A DNA stretch of 64,000 nt, from positions 1,060,001 to 1,124,000 of the forward strand of contig NZ_JAVIZM010000001.1 of NCBI RefSeq assembly GCF_031453555.1. Reading direction: 5' to 3'. The notes below the pieces were generated by a model that saw only the letters and a list, made by a program, of their open reading frames with translations, did not search any database and was not told the DNA's origin. How positions within the stretch are numbered: the first letter of the stretch is position 1; each line of letters starts with the position of its first letter. Source of the DNA: Bacillus sp. SLBN-46 (lineage in GTDB: Bacteria > Bacillota > Bacilli > Bacillales > Cytobacillaceae). A program made the translations under genes and the position numbers. Shown piece by piece: positions 16,666-25,926 of this stretch.

Positions 16666-18471
16666 ATGAGGGCTATGAAGATAAAACAATTTATTCGAAA
16701 GCATTTTTTCAACTCTTTTAAATCCACGATTAACACTCTCTATCTGCCTATCATTATCATTGTTATTTTCATTACTGGCTGGGTATCCACTATGCTTGCA
16801 ACCGCACAAATCGAAGAAAATGCCTATAAAAATGTAAACGATACCATATTCCAGACGAAAAATTACCTTGATAATATGCTCTCAGATGTTTTTCAGCAAT
16901 TAGTCTCTTTATCGAATGATCCAAGGATTCTATCATTAATGGATAAACAAGAGTCAGAGATTAAACCAAGTTCTTATGTAGAAATTGATAATAATCTAAA
17001 GCTTATTTATTCCCGCTATGATGTTATCCTTAATTCCGTGCTGGTGGATCTTAATCAAAAGCAATTCCTGCTCTATCATAGTGGGTATAACTCCAATCCA
17101 TCGGTCAATTATAATAACTATTTTTCAAAATTCAGTGGAAGTAAGGAAGGCTTTTACTGGAGAAATATTCATCAAGACAAAGTGTTTAATGAAAACGACA
17201 AAGTGCTTTCGGTATTTAGGTTGATAAATCGAAATCAATCAAAATCAAAAGGGATCGTTTTATTTAATTTACGAGCCGAGTTTTTTGAACAGGTATTGAA
17301 TAAATCGTTAATTGGAGAAAATGGCTATTTAGCTCTCATCAGTCCGGACGGGAAATATGAATCGAAGAATGTGAAAGAGGAATACAAACTAGATGAAGCG
17401 ACATTGCATTCTCTTCAAGGCCTGAAAAAGAAAAGTGGACAATTCTCTTATGAAAGTGCAGTAGGCGAAGAGATGATTGTCATCTACGATACATTAAGTG
17501 CGAATGATTGGAAAATAGCAGCGGTTATTCCACAAAGTGAAATGTTGAAAAAAGTGAATTATATCAAAGATTTCACGATTTTCCTTGTTGCCTTAATGAT
17601 TGTTGCTGTTGTCTTTCTAACGAACTTCGTTGGAAAATACATTTCAAAACCCTTTGAACGATTGGCACAACAAATGGGGAGGGTGGATAAGGAACATCTG
17701 GATTTTAACGTAGAAATGTCCGGACCGGAGGAAATGAAAATTCTTCATACGGGCTTTAAAGATTTAATTATCCGAATCCATACATTGATGGAACAAATCC
17801 GATTGGAGCAAGAGGAGAAACGGCAATTAGAATTTGCAATTATGCACGCCCAAATTAATCCTCATTTCCTCTATAATACGCTCTACTCGATTAAGGGTTT
17901 ATGTGATATGGGGCTCAATAAGGATGCCAGTCAAATGATTACCGCCCTCTCTAGTTTTTTCCGGATTGGGATTAGTAAAGGGAAAGAGATTATTTCAATC
18001 CAGGATGAAATTGAGCATATTCAGCATTACTTATTTATTCAGGAGATGCGCTATGGGGACGATTTTACCTATGAAATTAATGTAGATGAGGACATTCTAT
18101 CCTATCATATTATTAAACTTTCTTTACAGCCTCTGATTGAAAATGCGATTTACCACGGGGTAAAGCAAAAACGGGGGCAAGGAAGAATTACGATTAATGG
18201 GTATCAGGCGGAAGATACGATTCATTTAGAAGTTGCCGATAATGGAAATGGAATCGAACCGCAAAAATTAAAGGATATATTGCAAGAAATAGAAGCTTCC
18301 TATCAAGACAAAAAGAGATTTATTGGTATTGGTCTGAAAAGTGTTAATGAACGAATTAAAATTCACTTCGGAAAAGAATATGGTCTAACTATTGCAAGTG
18401 AACCTGGTAATGGGACAGTAGTAAGCATTACTATACCCAAAACAAAAGGGGAGATGAAGGAGTATGCATAA
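16666..18471 (+). CDS. Sensor histidine kinase, YesM/LytS-type
   Basis: This 601-residue membrane kinase has transmembrane helix 1 at about 24-46, an extracellular sensor of about 250 residues (Cache-like), and helix 2 at about 300-325. A HAMP segment starting YISKPFERL follows, then the His_kinase domain with AQINPHFLYNTLYSIK (phospho-acceptor His400), and a HATPase domain with LIENAIYHG, DNGNGI and GIGLKSVNERI. GGGGAG precedes the start. Its stop overlaps the response-regulator start by eight bases. Homologues YesM/YesN control pectin genes in B. subtilis, so it probably senses a pectin oligosaccharide outside the cell or through the binding proteins. Confidence 0.93.
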   Translation: MRAMKIKQFIRKHFFNSFKSTINTLYLPIIIIVIFITGWVSTMLATAQIEENAYKNVNDTIFQTKNYLDNMLSDVFQQLVSLSNDPRILSLMDKQESEIKPSSYVEIDNNLKLIYSRYDVILNSVLVDLNQKQFLLYHSGYNSNPSVNYNNYFSKFSGSKEGFYWRNIHQDKVFNENDKVLSVFRLINRNQSKSKGIVLFNLRAEFFEQVLNKSLIGENGYLALISPDGKYESKNVKEEYKLDEATLHSLQGLKKKSGQFSYESAVGEEMIVIYDTLSANDWKIAAVIPQSEMLKKVNYIKDFTIFLVALMIVAVVFLTNFVGKYISKPFERLAQQMGRVDKEHLDFNVEMSGPEEMKILHTGFKDLIIRIHTLMEQIRLEQEEKRQLEFAIMHAQINPHFLYNTLYSIKGLCDMGLNKDASQMITALSSFFRIGISKGKEIISIQDEIEHIQHYLFIQEMRYGDDFTYEINVDEDILSYHIIKLSLQPLIENAIYHGVKQKRGQGRITINGYQAEDTIHLEVADNGNGIEPQKLKDILQEIEASYQDKKRFIGIGLKSVNERIKIHFGKEYGLTIASEPGNGTVVSITIPKTKGEMKEYA

Positions 18472-20023
18472 AGTGATCGTGGTGGAAGATGATAGAATTA
18501 TTCGTCGAGGCATATGTAAGGCAATCCCTTGGGAAGAGCATGGTTTTGTTGTTGCAGGGGAAGCGGGAGATGGAGAGGTAGCCCTGGATTTGATAGAAAA
18601 AGAGAAGCCACAGGTGGTTATTTCGGATATTAATATGCCCTTTATGAGCGGGTTAGAGATGGCCAAAAAGATAAAAGAAAGAAGCTTAGATACAAGGATT
18701 ATTTTTCTAACGGGGTATGAAGATTTTAAATATGCTCAGGAAGCGGTAAAATTGAAAGCGTTTGATTATTTATTAAAGCCGGTTGACGCTGAAGATATAC
18801 TGATGAAAGCAAAGGAAGCGGCAGCTGATTGGGAGAGTGAAATGGCGAAGGAAAAGAAGATTATCGAATCCTTGCCGTTACTTCAGCAGCAATTCTTTCA
18901 GAAGCTGATTAGGGATGGAGAGCAGAGGCTGGATGTGGAAAAAGAATTATCAGAGCTTGGGGTACAGCTGGAAGGTCCACACTTTGCCACTGTACTGGTC
19001 AAATATTCTTCAGAGCTTGAAGACGAAGGTTATGCCTTCCGAGAAAAGATGTTGAACGTCACTTCTTTTGTTTTTAAAGAGATTAACTCTATGGTCATGA
19101 ATGTGGATACCGACGAATTTGCCCTTCTATTATCGCTCGAAAATGAGGATGATGGAAGAAAAGGACTGTTAGCAGAAGCGTTGTTTGAGCAGCTTAGTGA
19201 ACAAGTAGACCATCAGGTAACAATTACACTTGGTAGAACGTATGCCAATTTGTTTGAAGTCGGAAAATCCTTTTTAGAAGCCCGGCTTGCGATGGATATG
19301 AGACATATTATGGGGACAGGCACTGTGTTTTCTTTAGATGACACGATGTCGAAGGAAGAATCAGAAGAGGAACCATTACATGATTTAGTGACGAAATTAG
19401 AAACCCAGATCAAGACCGGCTTACCGGAAAAGGCGAATGATACGTTGGCTCAATTAAGTGCAGCGATTGTGGAAAGAAAGAATGTGCCTTTATCTGATTT
19501 GAAAGTTCTTGCTTTAAAATTCAGCACCATGCTTTTTTCGGAAATTGAGAAATGGATCAAGGAAGAGACTAACGGCTTCAACTCCTCTGAAGTCTATAAA
19601 GAAATCATGGAATTACATACTTTGACCGAGATGGCAGAAATCCTACAACAGCTGATTGAGCAGTGGTCTACGGCCATGTATCAGAGGAGAGAGAAGAATT
19701 ATTTCAGCCACGTGGACCAAGCGATTACGTATATGAAGGAGAACTTTCATGATAGTAGTTTAACGCTTCAACGAGTGGCAGAAGTGATTCATGTGAGCAC
19801 TCCGTATTTAAGTAACTTATTTAAGCTTGAAAAAGGATTTAATTTTGGGGATTTCTTGCTGGAGCTACGCATGAAGCGGGCGATGGAAGTATTAAGCTCG
19901 GAGGATATTAAAACCTCTGAGGTCTGCGATAAAGTGGGCTACAGCAATCCGCAATACTTTGGCATTTGTTTTAAAAAATTCACAGGCTATACGCCTGCGG
20001 AGTATAAGAAGAAGTTTAGATAA
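18464..20023 (+). CDS. Response regulator with AraC-type DNA-binding domain, YesN-type
   Basis: This 519-residue regulator has a receiver domain (residues 1-120) with acidic pocket VVEDD, phospho-acceptor Asp55 in VVISDINMP and conserved Lys in LLKPVD. A long central region (about 130-400) follows, then a C-terminal AraC pair of helix-turn-helix motifs with VAEVIHVSTPYLSNLFK and VCDKVGYSNPQYFGICFKK. It is co-translated with the kinase. The central region is longer than in YesN itself (about 370 residues in total). Its likely targets are the phased TTTTAAGAT repeats upstream of the transporter and eda operons. Confidence 0.93.
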   Translation: MHKVIVVEDDRIIRRGICKAIPWEEHGFVVAGEAGDGEVALDLIEKEKPQVVISDINMPFMSGLEMAKKIKERSLDTRIIFLTGYEDFKYAQEAVKLKAFDYLLKPVDAEDILMKAKEAAADWESEMAKEKKIIESLPLLQQQFFQKLIRDGEQRLDVEKELSELGVQLEGPHFATVLVKYSSELEDEGYAFREKMLNVTSFVFKEINSMVMNVDTDEFALLLSLENEDDGRKGLLAEALFEQLSEQVDHQVTITLGRTYANLFEVGKSFLEARLAMDMRHIMGTGTVFSLDDTMSKEESEEEPLHDLVTKLETQIKTGLPEKANDTLAQLSAAIVERKNVPLSDLKVLALKFSTMLFSEIEKWIKEETNGFNSSEVYKEIMELHTLTEMAEILQQLIEQWSTAMYQRREKNYFSHVDQAITYMKENFHDSSLTLQRVAEVIHVSTPYLSNLFKLEKGFNFGDFLLELRMKRAMEVLSSEDIKTSEVCDKVGYSNPQYFGICFKKFTGYTPAEYKKKFR

Positions 20024-20076
20024 TATATGAAACTAATCATCCAATGGGGTGGTTAGTTTTTTTATTGTGTTCAAAT

Positions 20077-20106
20077 TTTTAAGATAATAGTTTAAGATTT
20101 TAAGGA
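20077..20106 (+). promoter_or_regulatory. 21-bp phased direct repeat TTTTAAGAT/TTTTAAGGA (site B)
   Basis: TTTTAAGAT at 20077-20085 and TTTTAAGGA at 20098-20106 are exactly 21 bp apart, the same spacing as site A. The second copy ends 15 bp upstream of the candidate -35 of the eda operon, a normal position for an AraC-type activator. Confidence 0.65.
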
Positions 20107-20121
20107 CTTTGCCCAATCGAA

Positions 20122-20150
20122 TTGTAACCCCTTACATGCTTTTATACAAT
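20122..20150 (+). promoter_or_regulatory. Candidate promoter and overlapping operator of the eda-kdg-kdu-uxa operon
   Basis: TTGTAA (20122-20127) and TACAAT (20145-20150) are 17 bp apart. The inverted repeat TGTAACCCCTTACA (20123-20136) overlaps the -35. It resembles a cre site except that the central CG is CC, so it may be a degenerate cre or the operator of another repressor. Confidence 0.5.
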
Positions 20151-20216
20151 CAACGTGTGAAGGTTTTCCTAATGTTATGATTTTTCAAAATGAAAACCAC
20201 TGATAGGGGTGACATC

Positions 20217-20864
20217 GTGAAAAAATTTACCATACTAAACAAAATTTCGAACTGTGGAGTCGTCGCTGTCGTTAGAGCAGACTCAAAGGAAGAAGCCATA
20301 AAGATCTCAGAAGCATGTGTGAAAGGCGGCCTCACTGGGATTGAGCTGACCTTTACCGTTCAAGGCGCCGACGAAGTAATCAAAGAATTGGCAGCAGTCT
20401 ATCAAGACAACAAGGATGTAGTCATTGGTGCCGGAACCGTCCTTGATGCAACCACCGCACGGATTGCCATCCTGGCAGGAGCTCAGTTTGTGGTCAGTCC
20501 AAGCTTCGACCTAGAAACGGCTAAACTATGTAATCTCTATCAAATTCCTTATATGCCAGGCTGTATGACCATCACAGAAATGAAGCATGCGCTCGAGGCT
20601 GGCGTGGACATCGTCAAGCTCTTTCCCGGCAATGCCTTTGGACCGGACTTCGTGAAAGCAGTGAAAGGCCCGCTTCCACAGGTGAACCTGATGCCAACAG
20701 GCGGGGTGGACCTGGAGAATGTCGGGCAATGGATCAAAAATGGCTGTGTCGCTGTCGGTGTGGGTGGTAACTTAGTAGCCCCAGCCAAAACAGGTGACTT
20801 TGCAAAAATTACAGAATATGCAAGAGAATATGTGAAAAAAGTACAGATAGCTAGAGAGGCATAG
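20217..20864 (+). CDS. eda: KDPG/KHG aldolase
   Basis: This class I aldolase cleaves 2-keto-3-deoxy-6-phosphogluconate to pyruvate and glyceraldehyde-3-phosphate, the last step of uronate breakdown. Start GTG 20217 follows AGGGGTGA and gives 215 residues, the usual length; an ATG at 20190 would add nine atypical residues. Motifs: CGVVAVVRA, GIELTFT with the catalytic Glu region, IGAGTV, FVVSPSFD, MPGCMT, DIVKLFPGNAFG with the Schiff-base Lys, and MPTGGV. It is first in the rightward catabolic operon, behind the phased-repeat promoter, and is followed immediately by the kinase that makes its substrate. Confidence 0.94.
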   Translation: MKKFTILNKISNCGVVAVVRADSKEEAIKISEACVKGGLTGIELTFTVQGADEVIKELAAVYQDNKDVVIGAGTVLDATTARIAILAGAQFVVSPSFDLETAKLCNLYQIPYMPGCMTITEMKHALEAGVDIVKLFPGNAFGPDFVKAVKGPLPQVNLMPTGGVDLENVGQWIKNGCVAVGVGGNLVAPAKTGDFAKITEYAREYVKKVQIAREA

Positions 20865-21881
20865 ATGATGAAAAAGATTATTACTCTAGGAGAAATTTTA
20901 CTTAGATTCTCAACAAAGGTGGGGGAGCGGCTCTCCCAAGCCAATCAGGCAATCATGCATTACGGTGGGGCAGAGACTAACGTCGGCGTTTCCCTATCCC
21001 ATTTTGGGCACCAAGTTTATGTTGTGAGTAAGGTTCCCGATCACTCGCTTGGAACGGCCGTAGAAGGACATCTGAAATCCTTTGGCGTTCATACGGATTA
21101 CCTGCTAAAGGGTGGAGAGCGGTTAGGCACTTATTATCTAGAATCAGGCGTTGGGCCAAGAAGTGCGCAAGTTACCTATGATCGGAAGTATTCTAGTTTT
21201 TCCACCTTAACGATCGAGGAAATTAACTTTGATGAAGTGTTCCAGGATGCAGACCTATTCCATGTTTCAAGTATCTCGGCGGCAGTCTCACCGAGTATGA
21301 AAGAAGTCGTTTTACATGCTTTAAGAAAAGCAAAGGAGCTAGGGGTAACGACCAGCTTTGATTTTAACTATCGGGCCAAATTATGGAGTCATCAGGAAGC
21401 AGCAGAAGCAATACAGACCTTCCTTCCATTTGTGGATATCTGCTTTTGTGGCGAGTTGGATGCGATTTATTTGTTAGGCATTAAAAAAGTGGACGGAGGA
21501 ATGGATTCGGCTGCTAGACTCGAAAGCTATTATCAACAAATCAAACAGCTGTATCCGAACCTTCAATATATAAGTTCTACTTTCCGCCAGGTGCGGTCTG
21601 CTTCGACACATACCCTTCAAGGCAACTTTTATACAGAAGGAGAACTGTACCAGTCGAAGGTTTACGCAATCGATCATATCGTCGATCGTGTTGGAGGCGG
21701 AGACGCCTTTGCGGCAGGAATATTGAACGGAATCCTGAAGAAGAAGGCTCCTGAAGAGGTTGTATCGTTTGCAACGGCAGCGTCTGTGCTAAAACATACG
21801 ATTCATGGTGATTGCAATACGTTCTCAGAAGATGAAATTAACCAGTTTGCTAGTCTTGAACCAGGAAAAATTGTTAGATAG
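20865..21881 (+). CDS. kdgK: 2-Keto-3-deoxygluconate kinase (PfkB family)
   Basis: This 338-residue ribokinase-family enzyme phosphorylates KDG to KDPG. Visible features are the N-terminal GEILLRFS, the GGAETNVGVSLSHFG substrate motif, and the C-terminal catalytic DRVGGGDAFAAGIL with the general-base Asp. It starts directly after the stop of eda with no gap, so the two are co-translated. It joins the Kdu and Uxa branches to Eda. A plain gluconate or fructose kinase is possible from sequence alone, but the surrounding KDG-forming enzymes make KDG the clear choice. Confidence 0.92.
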   Translation: MMKKIITLGEILLRFSTKVGERLSQANQAIMHYGGAETNVGVSLSHFGHQVYVVSKVPDHSLGTAVEGHLKSFGVHTDYLLKGGERLGTYYLESGVGPRSAQVTYDRKYSSFSTLTIEEINFDEVFQDADLFHVSSISAAVSPSMKEVVLHALRKAKELGVTTSFDFNYRAKLWSHQEAAEAIQTFLPFVDICFCGELDAIYLLGIKKVDGGMDSAARLESYYQQIKQLYPNLQYISSTFRQVRSASTHTLQGNFYTEGELYQSKVYAIDHIVDRVGGGDAFAAGILNGILKKKAPEEVVSFATAASVLKHTIHGDCNTFSEDEINQFASLEPGKIVR

Positions 21882-21908
21882 GTAATTTTTATAGAGGAGG
21901 AATGGGGA

Positions 21909-22739
21909 TTGGAAACACGTTATGCGAACCACCCAGAAGAAATCAAACGGTACAATACGGACGAATTAAGAAAGCATTTTTTAGTGGAAACTCTTTTTGA
22001 ACCAGGGAAGGTTCATTTAACTTATACACATGTCGATCGGATGATTTTTGGTGGAGTGACACCTACTGAGGAAGAATTATCGATTACGCTGGATAAACAA
22101 CTTGGGGTGAACTATTTCCTTGAGCGTCGTGAATTAGGAATCATTAATATTGGCGGTGACGGATTCGTTATTCTCGATGGGGTTCAACATGATATGCAGC
22201 GTCGAGATGGTCTTTATGTGGGAAGAGGAACCAAGGAAGTTCTCTTCGGTTCATTGGATGCCAATAACCCGGCCAAGTTTTATATCAATTCGACTCCTGC
22301 CCACCATACGTACCCAACAGTAAAGATTGATATTAATAACATTAAGCCGCTTGAAGCTGGAGAATCAGGAACATTAAATGAGAGAAAAATCTATCAGTAC
22401 GTGCATCCAAATGTGTGTGAAAGCTGTCAGCTTCAGATGGGACTAACGATGCTGTCTCCAGGAAGTGTGTGGAACACGATGCCGTGTCATACCCATGAAC
22501 GCCGGATGGAAGTGTACTTATACTTTGATATGGAACCAGAAACAAGGGTGTTCCACTTCATGGGACAACCAAACGAAACAAGACATCTTGTCTTGAAAAA
22601 TGAGCAGGCAGCTATTTCTCCAAGCTGGTCGATTCACACAGGAACAGCAACAAGCAACTATACGTTTATTTGGGGAATGTGCGGGGAGAATATCACGTAC
22701 GATGACATGGATTTTGTGAAAATGGAAGATTTGAGATAG
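21909..22739 (+). CDS. kduI: 5-Dehydro-4-deoxy-D-glucuronate isomerase
   Basis: KduI converts 4-deoxy-L-threo-5-hexosulose uronate (DKI), the product of pectin lyases, to 3-deoxy-D-glycero-2,5-hexodiulosonate. The 276-residue cupin has the metal site in MPCHTHERRMEVYLYF (two His and one Glu) and the later SWSIHTGTATSNYTFIWGM with the fourth His. The TTG start is set by GAGGAGGAATGGGG; the nearby ATG is out of frame. It sits immediately upstream of kduD, as is usual. Confidence 0.95.
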   Translation: METRYANHPEEIKRYNTDELRKHFLVETLFEPGKVHLTYTHVDRMIFGGVTPTEEELSITLDKQLGVNYFLERRELGIINIGGDGFVILDGVQHDMQRRDGLYVGRGTKEVLFGSLDANNPAKFYINSTPAHHTYPTVKIDINNIKPLEAGESGTLNERKIYQYVHPNVCESCQLQMGLTMLSPGSVWNTMPCHTHERRMEVYLYFDMEPETRVFHFMGQPNETRHLVLKNEQAAISPSWSIHTGTATSNYTFIWGMCGENITYDDMDFVKMEDLR

Positions 22740-22774
22740 ATAGCATACTAGATGACGAACGGGGAGGCAGAATC

Positions 22775-23557
22775 ATGACCACACAATTAAACGATTTCTC
22801 ATTAGATTTTTTCTCACTAGCAGGCAAGGTGGCAATCGTGACTGGGGGTAATACGGGATTAGGTCAGGGCTATGCAGTGGCTCTTGCCAATGCCGGTGCC
22901 GATGTATTTGTTGTGACCCACGGCACGAATTGGGATGAAACAAGAGAGCTCATTGAAGCGGAAGGCCGCCGAGTAGAATTTTTCCAAGCTGATTTAACAG
23001 ACCGGGAAGCGATTAAAGAGATTGTTGCGGCGTGCGTAAGCGCGTTTGGGAAAATTGATATTTTAGTCAACAATGCCGGTACCATCCGCCGTGCTCCACT
23101 GCTTGAGTATAAGGCAGAGGATTGGGATGCGGTAATGGAGATCAACTTGAATTCTGTTTATTTTTTAAGCCAAGAGGTCGCGAAAGTTATGGTAGAGCAA
23201 AAGAGCGGAAAAATCATCAATGTGGCTTCCATGCTTTCATTCCAGGGAGGAAAATTTGTCCCGCCATATACAGCTAGTAAGCATGCCGTTGCCGGTGTAA
23301 CGAAAGCATTTGCTAATGAATTAGCGCAATATGGCATTCAAATCAATGCGATTGCTCCTGGGTATGTGGAGACAGCCAATACCGCACCCATTCGTGAGGA
23401 TGAAGGGCGTCATAAAGAAATTACCGCCCGTATTCCGGCCGGACGCTGGGCAACACCTGCCGATTTAATGGGCGTCGTCGTGTTCTTATCAAGCAAAGCA
23501 TCTGATTATATGAACGGTCATATCCTAGCAGTTGACGGTGGTTGGTTAGCTAGATAA
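22775..23557 (+). CDS. kduD: 2-Dehydro-3-deoxy-D-gluconate 5-dehydrogenase (SDR)
   Basis: KduD reduces 3-deoxy-D-glycero-2,5-hexodiulosonate to KDG with NAD(P)H. The 260-residue short-chain dehydrogenase has TGGNTGLG for the cofactor, NNAG, catalytic Ser in NVASMLSF, YTASK with catalytic Tyr and Lys, and APGYVETANT. GGGGAGG precedes the start. It follows kduI with a 35-base gap and is followed by a hairpin. It forms the KDG-producing end of the unsaturated-galacturonide branch. Confidence 0.95.
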   Translation: MTTQLNDFSLDFFSLAGKVAIVTGGNTGLGQGYAVALANAGADVFVVTHGTNWDETRELIEAEGRRVEFFQADLTDREAIKEIVAACVSAFGKIDILVNNAGTIRRAPLLEYKAEDWDAVMEINLNSVYFLSQEVAKVMVEQKSGKIINVASMLSFQGGKFVPPYTASKHAVAGVTKAFANELAQYGIQINAIAPGYVETANTAPIREDEGRHKEITARIPAGRWATPADLMGVVVFLSSKASDYMNGHILAVDGGWLAR

Positions 23558-23564
23558 ACCTATT

Positions 23565-23599
23565 AAAAGCCGTATCGCTTTAGAAGTGATACGGCTTTT
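23565..23599 (+). terminator. Hairpin after kduD (terminator or attenuator)
   Basis: AAAAGCCGTATCGCT pairs with AGTGATACGGCTTTT across a five-base loop. The U-tract is short and part of the stem, so partial read-through to the downstream uxa genes is likely. Confidence 0.7.
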
Positions 23600-23620
23600 A
23601 CCAAAAAACGGAGGATTGAA

Positions 23621-24463
23621 ATGATAGCAAACATCGGAATCAGAGCCCATGATATTGAAAAACCTTCTATTGAGGAAGTCGCTGATGCGGTTGTTAATAA
23701 AGGACTCACATCTGTTCAATTAGCATTAAAAAAATCCCTAAAGGATATCCCTTCAGATTTAGGAAGCTTAAGTCCTGGTTTTGGTCATACAATTGGAAGC
23801 GTTTTTAAAAAACGGGATCTTCAAATTGCTGTTTTAGGCTGTTATATCAACATGATTCATCCCAATCCATCGCAAAGAAGAAAAGAATTGGACCGTTTCA
23901 AGGAGCATCTACGCTTTGCGAGGGATTTTGGCTGCAGCATCGTCGGGACGGAAACAGGAAATGTTCAAGCTGAAATGAAGTACACAGAAGAGAACTTTAA
24001 GGAACAACCGTTTCTCGAGGTAGTCGAGAGTGTGAAGGAGCTTGTGGAAGAGGCCGAAAAGTTCGGCGTTATCGTTGGTATTGAAGGGGGCATCAACCAC
24101 CCGGTCCATACACCTGAGCGAATGAAGAGGCTGCTCGATCTTGTCCCATCGAACAACCTCCAAGTCATCTATGACCCTGCCAACTTTATCTCTATGGAAA
24201 ATTACCAGGATCAAGTAGCGGTCATAGAAGAAGCCTTTGACCTGTTTGGCGACAGGATGGTTATTCTCCACGCCAAGGACTTTGTCATCGAGGGTGACCA
24301 AGTCAAAATGGTACCTGTTGGTCAGGGGCTGTTGAATTACGATTACCTCTTTAAACAGTTAAAAAAGAAAAAGCCGTATATCACCATGCTAATGGAAAGC
24401 ACAACAGAACCCTACATCGACGGCAGCATTACCTATTTAAAAGATAAATACGAAACCGCGTAG
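23621..24463 (+). CDS. Sugar phosphate isomerase/epimerase-like TIM-barrel protein
   Basis: This 280-residue protein has the AP-endonuclease-2-type TIM-barrel fold. Metal-binding positions are suggested by VGTETGN, VGIEGGINHPVHTPE, VIYDPANF and ILHAKDF. A CGGAGG site is well placed. The family includes isomerases, epimerases and dehydratases acting on sugars and inositols. Its place between kduD and uxaC implies a role in uronate or pectin side-chain sugar handling, perhaps an epimerase feeding UxaC or UxaB. The actual reaction cannot be assigned from sequence. Confidence 0.82.
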   Translation: MIANIGIRAHDIEKPSIEEVADAVVNKGLTSVQLALKKSLKDIPSDLGSLSPGFGHTIGSVFKKRDLQIAVLGCYINMIHPNPSQRRKELDRFKEHLRFARDFGCSIVGTETGNVQAEMKYTEENFKEQPFLEVVESVKELVEEAEKFGVIVGIEGGINHPVHTPERMKRLLDLVPSNNLQVIYDPANFISMENYQDQVAVIEEAFDLFGDRMVILHAKDFVIEGDQVKMVPVGQGLLNYDYLFKQLKKKKPYITMLMESTTEPYIDGSITYLKDKYETA

Positions 24464-24495
24464 TTGAAATGAAAAAAATAGAAAAGGCTGGATGA

Positions 24496-25899
24496 ATGAT
24501 GAAAAACTTCATGGATGAGAATTTTTTATTAAATAATGAAACGTCTATTCGTTTGTATCATGAATACGCAAAGGATATGCCCATCATTGACTACCACTGC
24601 CATTTAAGCCCAAAGGAAATCTATGAAAATAAACGCTTCAAAAACATTACCGATATCTGGTTATCAGGTGATCACTATAAATGGCGCTTAATGAGAGCGA
24701 ATGGTGTAGATGAAGAGTATATTACCGGCAATGCCAGTGATTACGATAAATTCCTAGCTTGGGCAGAAACGGTACCTATGACCATTGGAAATCCACTATA
24801 CAATTGGACCCATTTAGAACTACAGAGATATTTTGGTATTCATGAGCTATTAAACTTAGAGAGTGCCCCGTCCATTTGGGAAAAAGTAAATGCCTTACTC
24901 AATAGTGACGGCTTTGGTGCAAGAGATTTTATTAAAAAATCAAAGGTTCAAGTCGTGTGTACGACGGATGACCCTGTGGATTCTCTTGAATATCACCAAC
25001 TATTACAAGAAGATACCGATTTTAATGTGAAGGTATTACCTAGCTTCCGTCCAGATAAGGGCCTTGAAATTAATCGAGAAGGCTATCAAGAGTGGGTAAG
25101 CAAACTGGAAGAGGCTGCCGGAACCAAAATTGCTACGTATGACCACTTGTTACAGGCACTTGAATCGAGAGTTCGCTTCTTCCATTCCATAGGAGGCAGA
25201 GTTTCCGATCATGCCATCGATATGATGATGTTCGCGGAAGCAACGAAAGAAGAAGCTGCGCAAATTTTTCAAGAGGCATTAGCGGGTAACAAAGTGTCTT
25301 TGGAAGATGAGAAAAAATATAAAAGCTTTACCTTAACCTTCCTCGGAAAGTTGTATTCCGAATTGGGCTGGGCGATGCAGTTCCATATTAATGCGTTACG
25401 AAATAATAATGCGAGAATGTTTAAGGAAATGGGGCCAGATACAGGCTTTGACTCGATTAATGATGAAAAAATTGCGAAGCCATTAGCCCAGTTATTAAAC
25501 GCGTTGGAGCTTGATAATAAGCTTCCTAAAACGATTATCTATTCCCTAAATCCTAAGGATAATGAAATCATTGCCGCCATGATCGGCTGTTTCCAAGGTG
25601 GCGGAATTCCAGGGAAAATTCAATTCGGAACCGCCTGGTGGTTCAATGATCAAAAATCAGGCATGCTGGAGCAAATGCAGGCGCTTGCTAATGTCGGTTT
25701 ATTCACCCGCTTTATTGGGATGCTGACCGATTCCAGAAGCTTCCTATCGTATACGCGACATGAATACTTTAGAAGATTATTCTGCTCTTTTATTGGTGAA
25801 TGGGTGGAAAATGGGGAGGTACCTAATGACATCGAGTTTTTAGGGAAAATAGCTCAAGGAATCTCTTACACCAATGCAAAAGAATATTTTCAATTCTAG
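24496..25899 (+). CDS. uxaC: Glucuronate/galacturonate isomerase
   Basis: UxaC isomerises D-galacturonate to tagaturonate and D-glucuronate to fructuronate. The 467-residue amidohydrolase-fold protein shows the metal motif DYHCHLSP near residue 32, WLSGDHYKWRLMRANG, VVCTTDDPVDSLEYH, LPSFRPDKGL, and MLTDSRSFLSYTRHEYFRR. It has the usual family length. With uxaB and uxaA it forms the saturated-uronate branch in the usual isomerase-reductase-dehydratase order. Confidence 0.95.
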   Translation: MMKNFMDENFLLNNETSIRLYHEYAKDMPIIDYHCHLSPKEIYENKRFKNITDIWLSGDHYKWRLMRANGVDEEYITGNASDYDKFLAWAETVPMTIGNPLYNWTHLELQRYFGIHELLNLESAPSIWEKVNALLNSDGFGARDFIKKSKVQVVCTTDDPVDSLEYHQLLQEDTDFNVKVLPSFRPDKGLEINREGYQEWVSKLEEAAGTKIATYDHLLQALESRVRFFHSIGGRVSDHAIDMMMFAEATKEEAAQIFQEALAGNKVSLEDEKKYKSFTLTFLGKLYSELGWAMQFHINALRNNNARMFKEMGPDTGFDSINDEKIAKPLAQLLNALELDNKLPKTIIYSLNPKDNEIIAAMIGCFQGGGIPGKIQFGTAWWFNDQKSGMLEQMQALANVGLFTRFIGMLTDSRSFLSYTRHEYFRRLFCSFIGEWVENGEVPNDIEFLGKIAQGISYTNAKEYFQF

Positions 25900-25926
25900 T
25901 GGCCCTAGTAATGAGGAGGAGCATTC

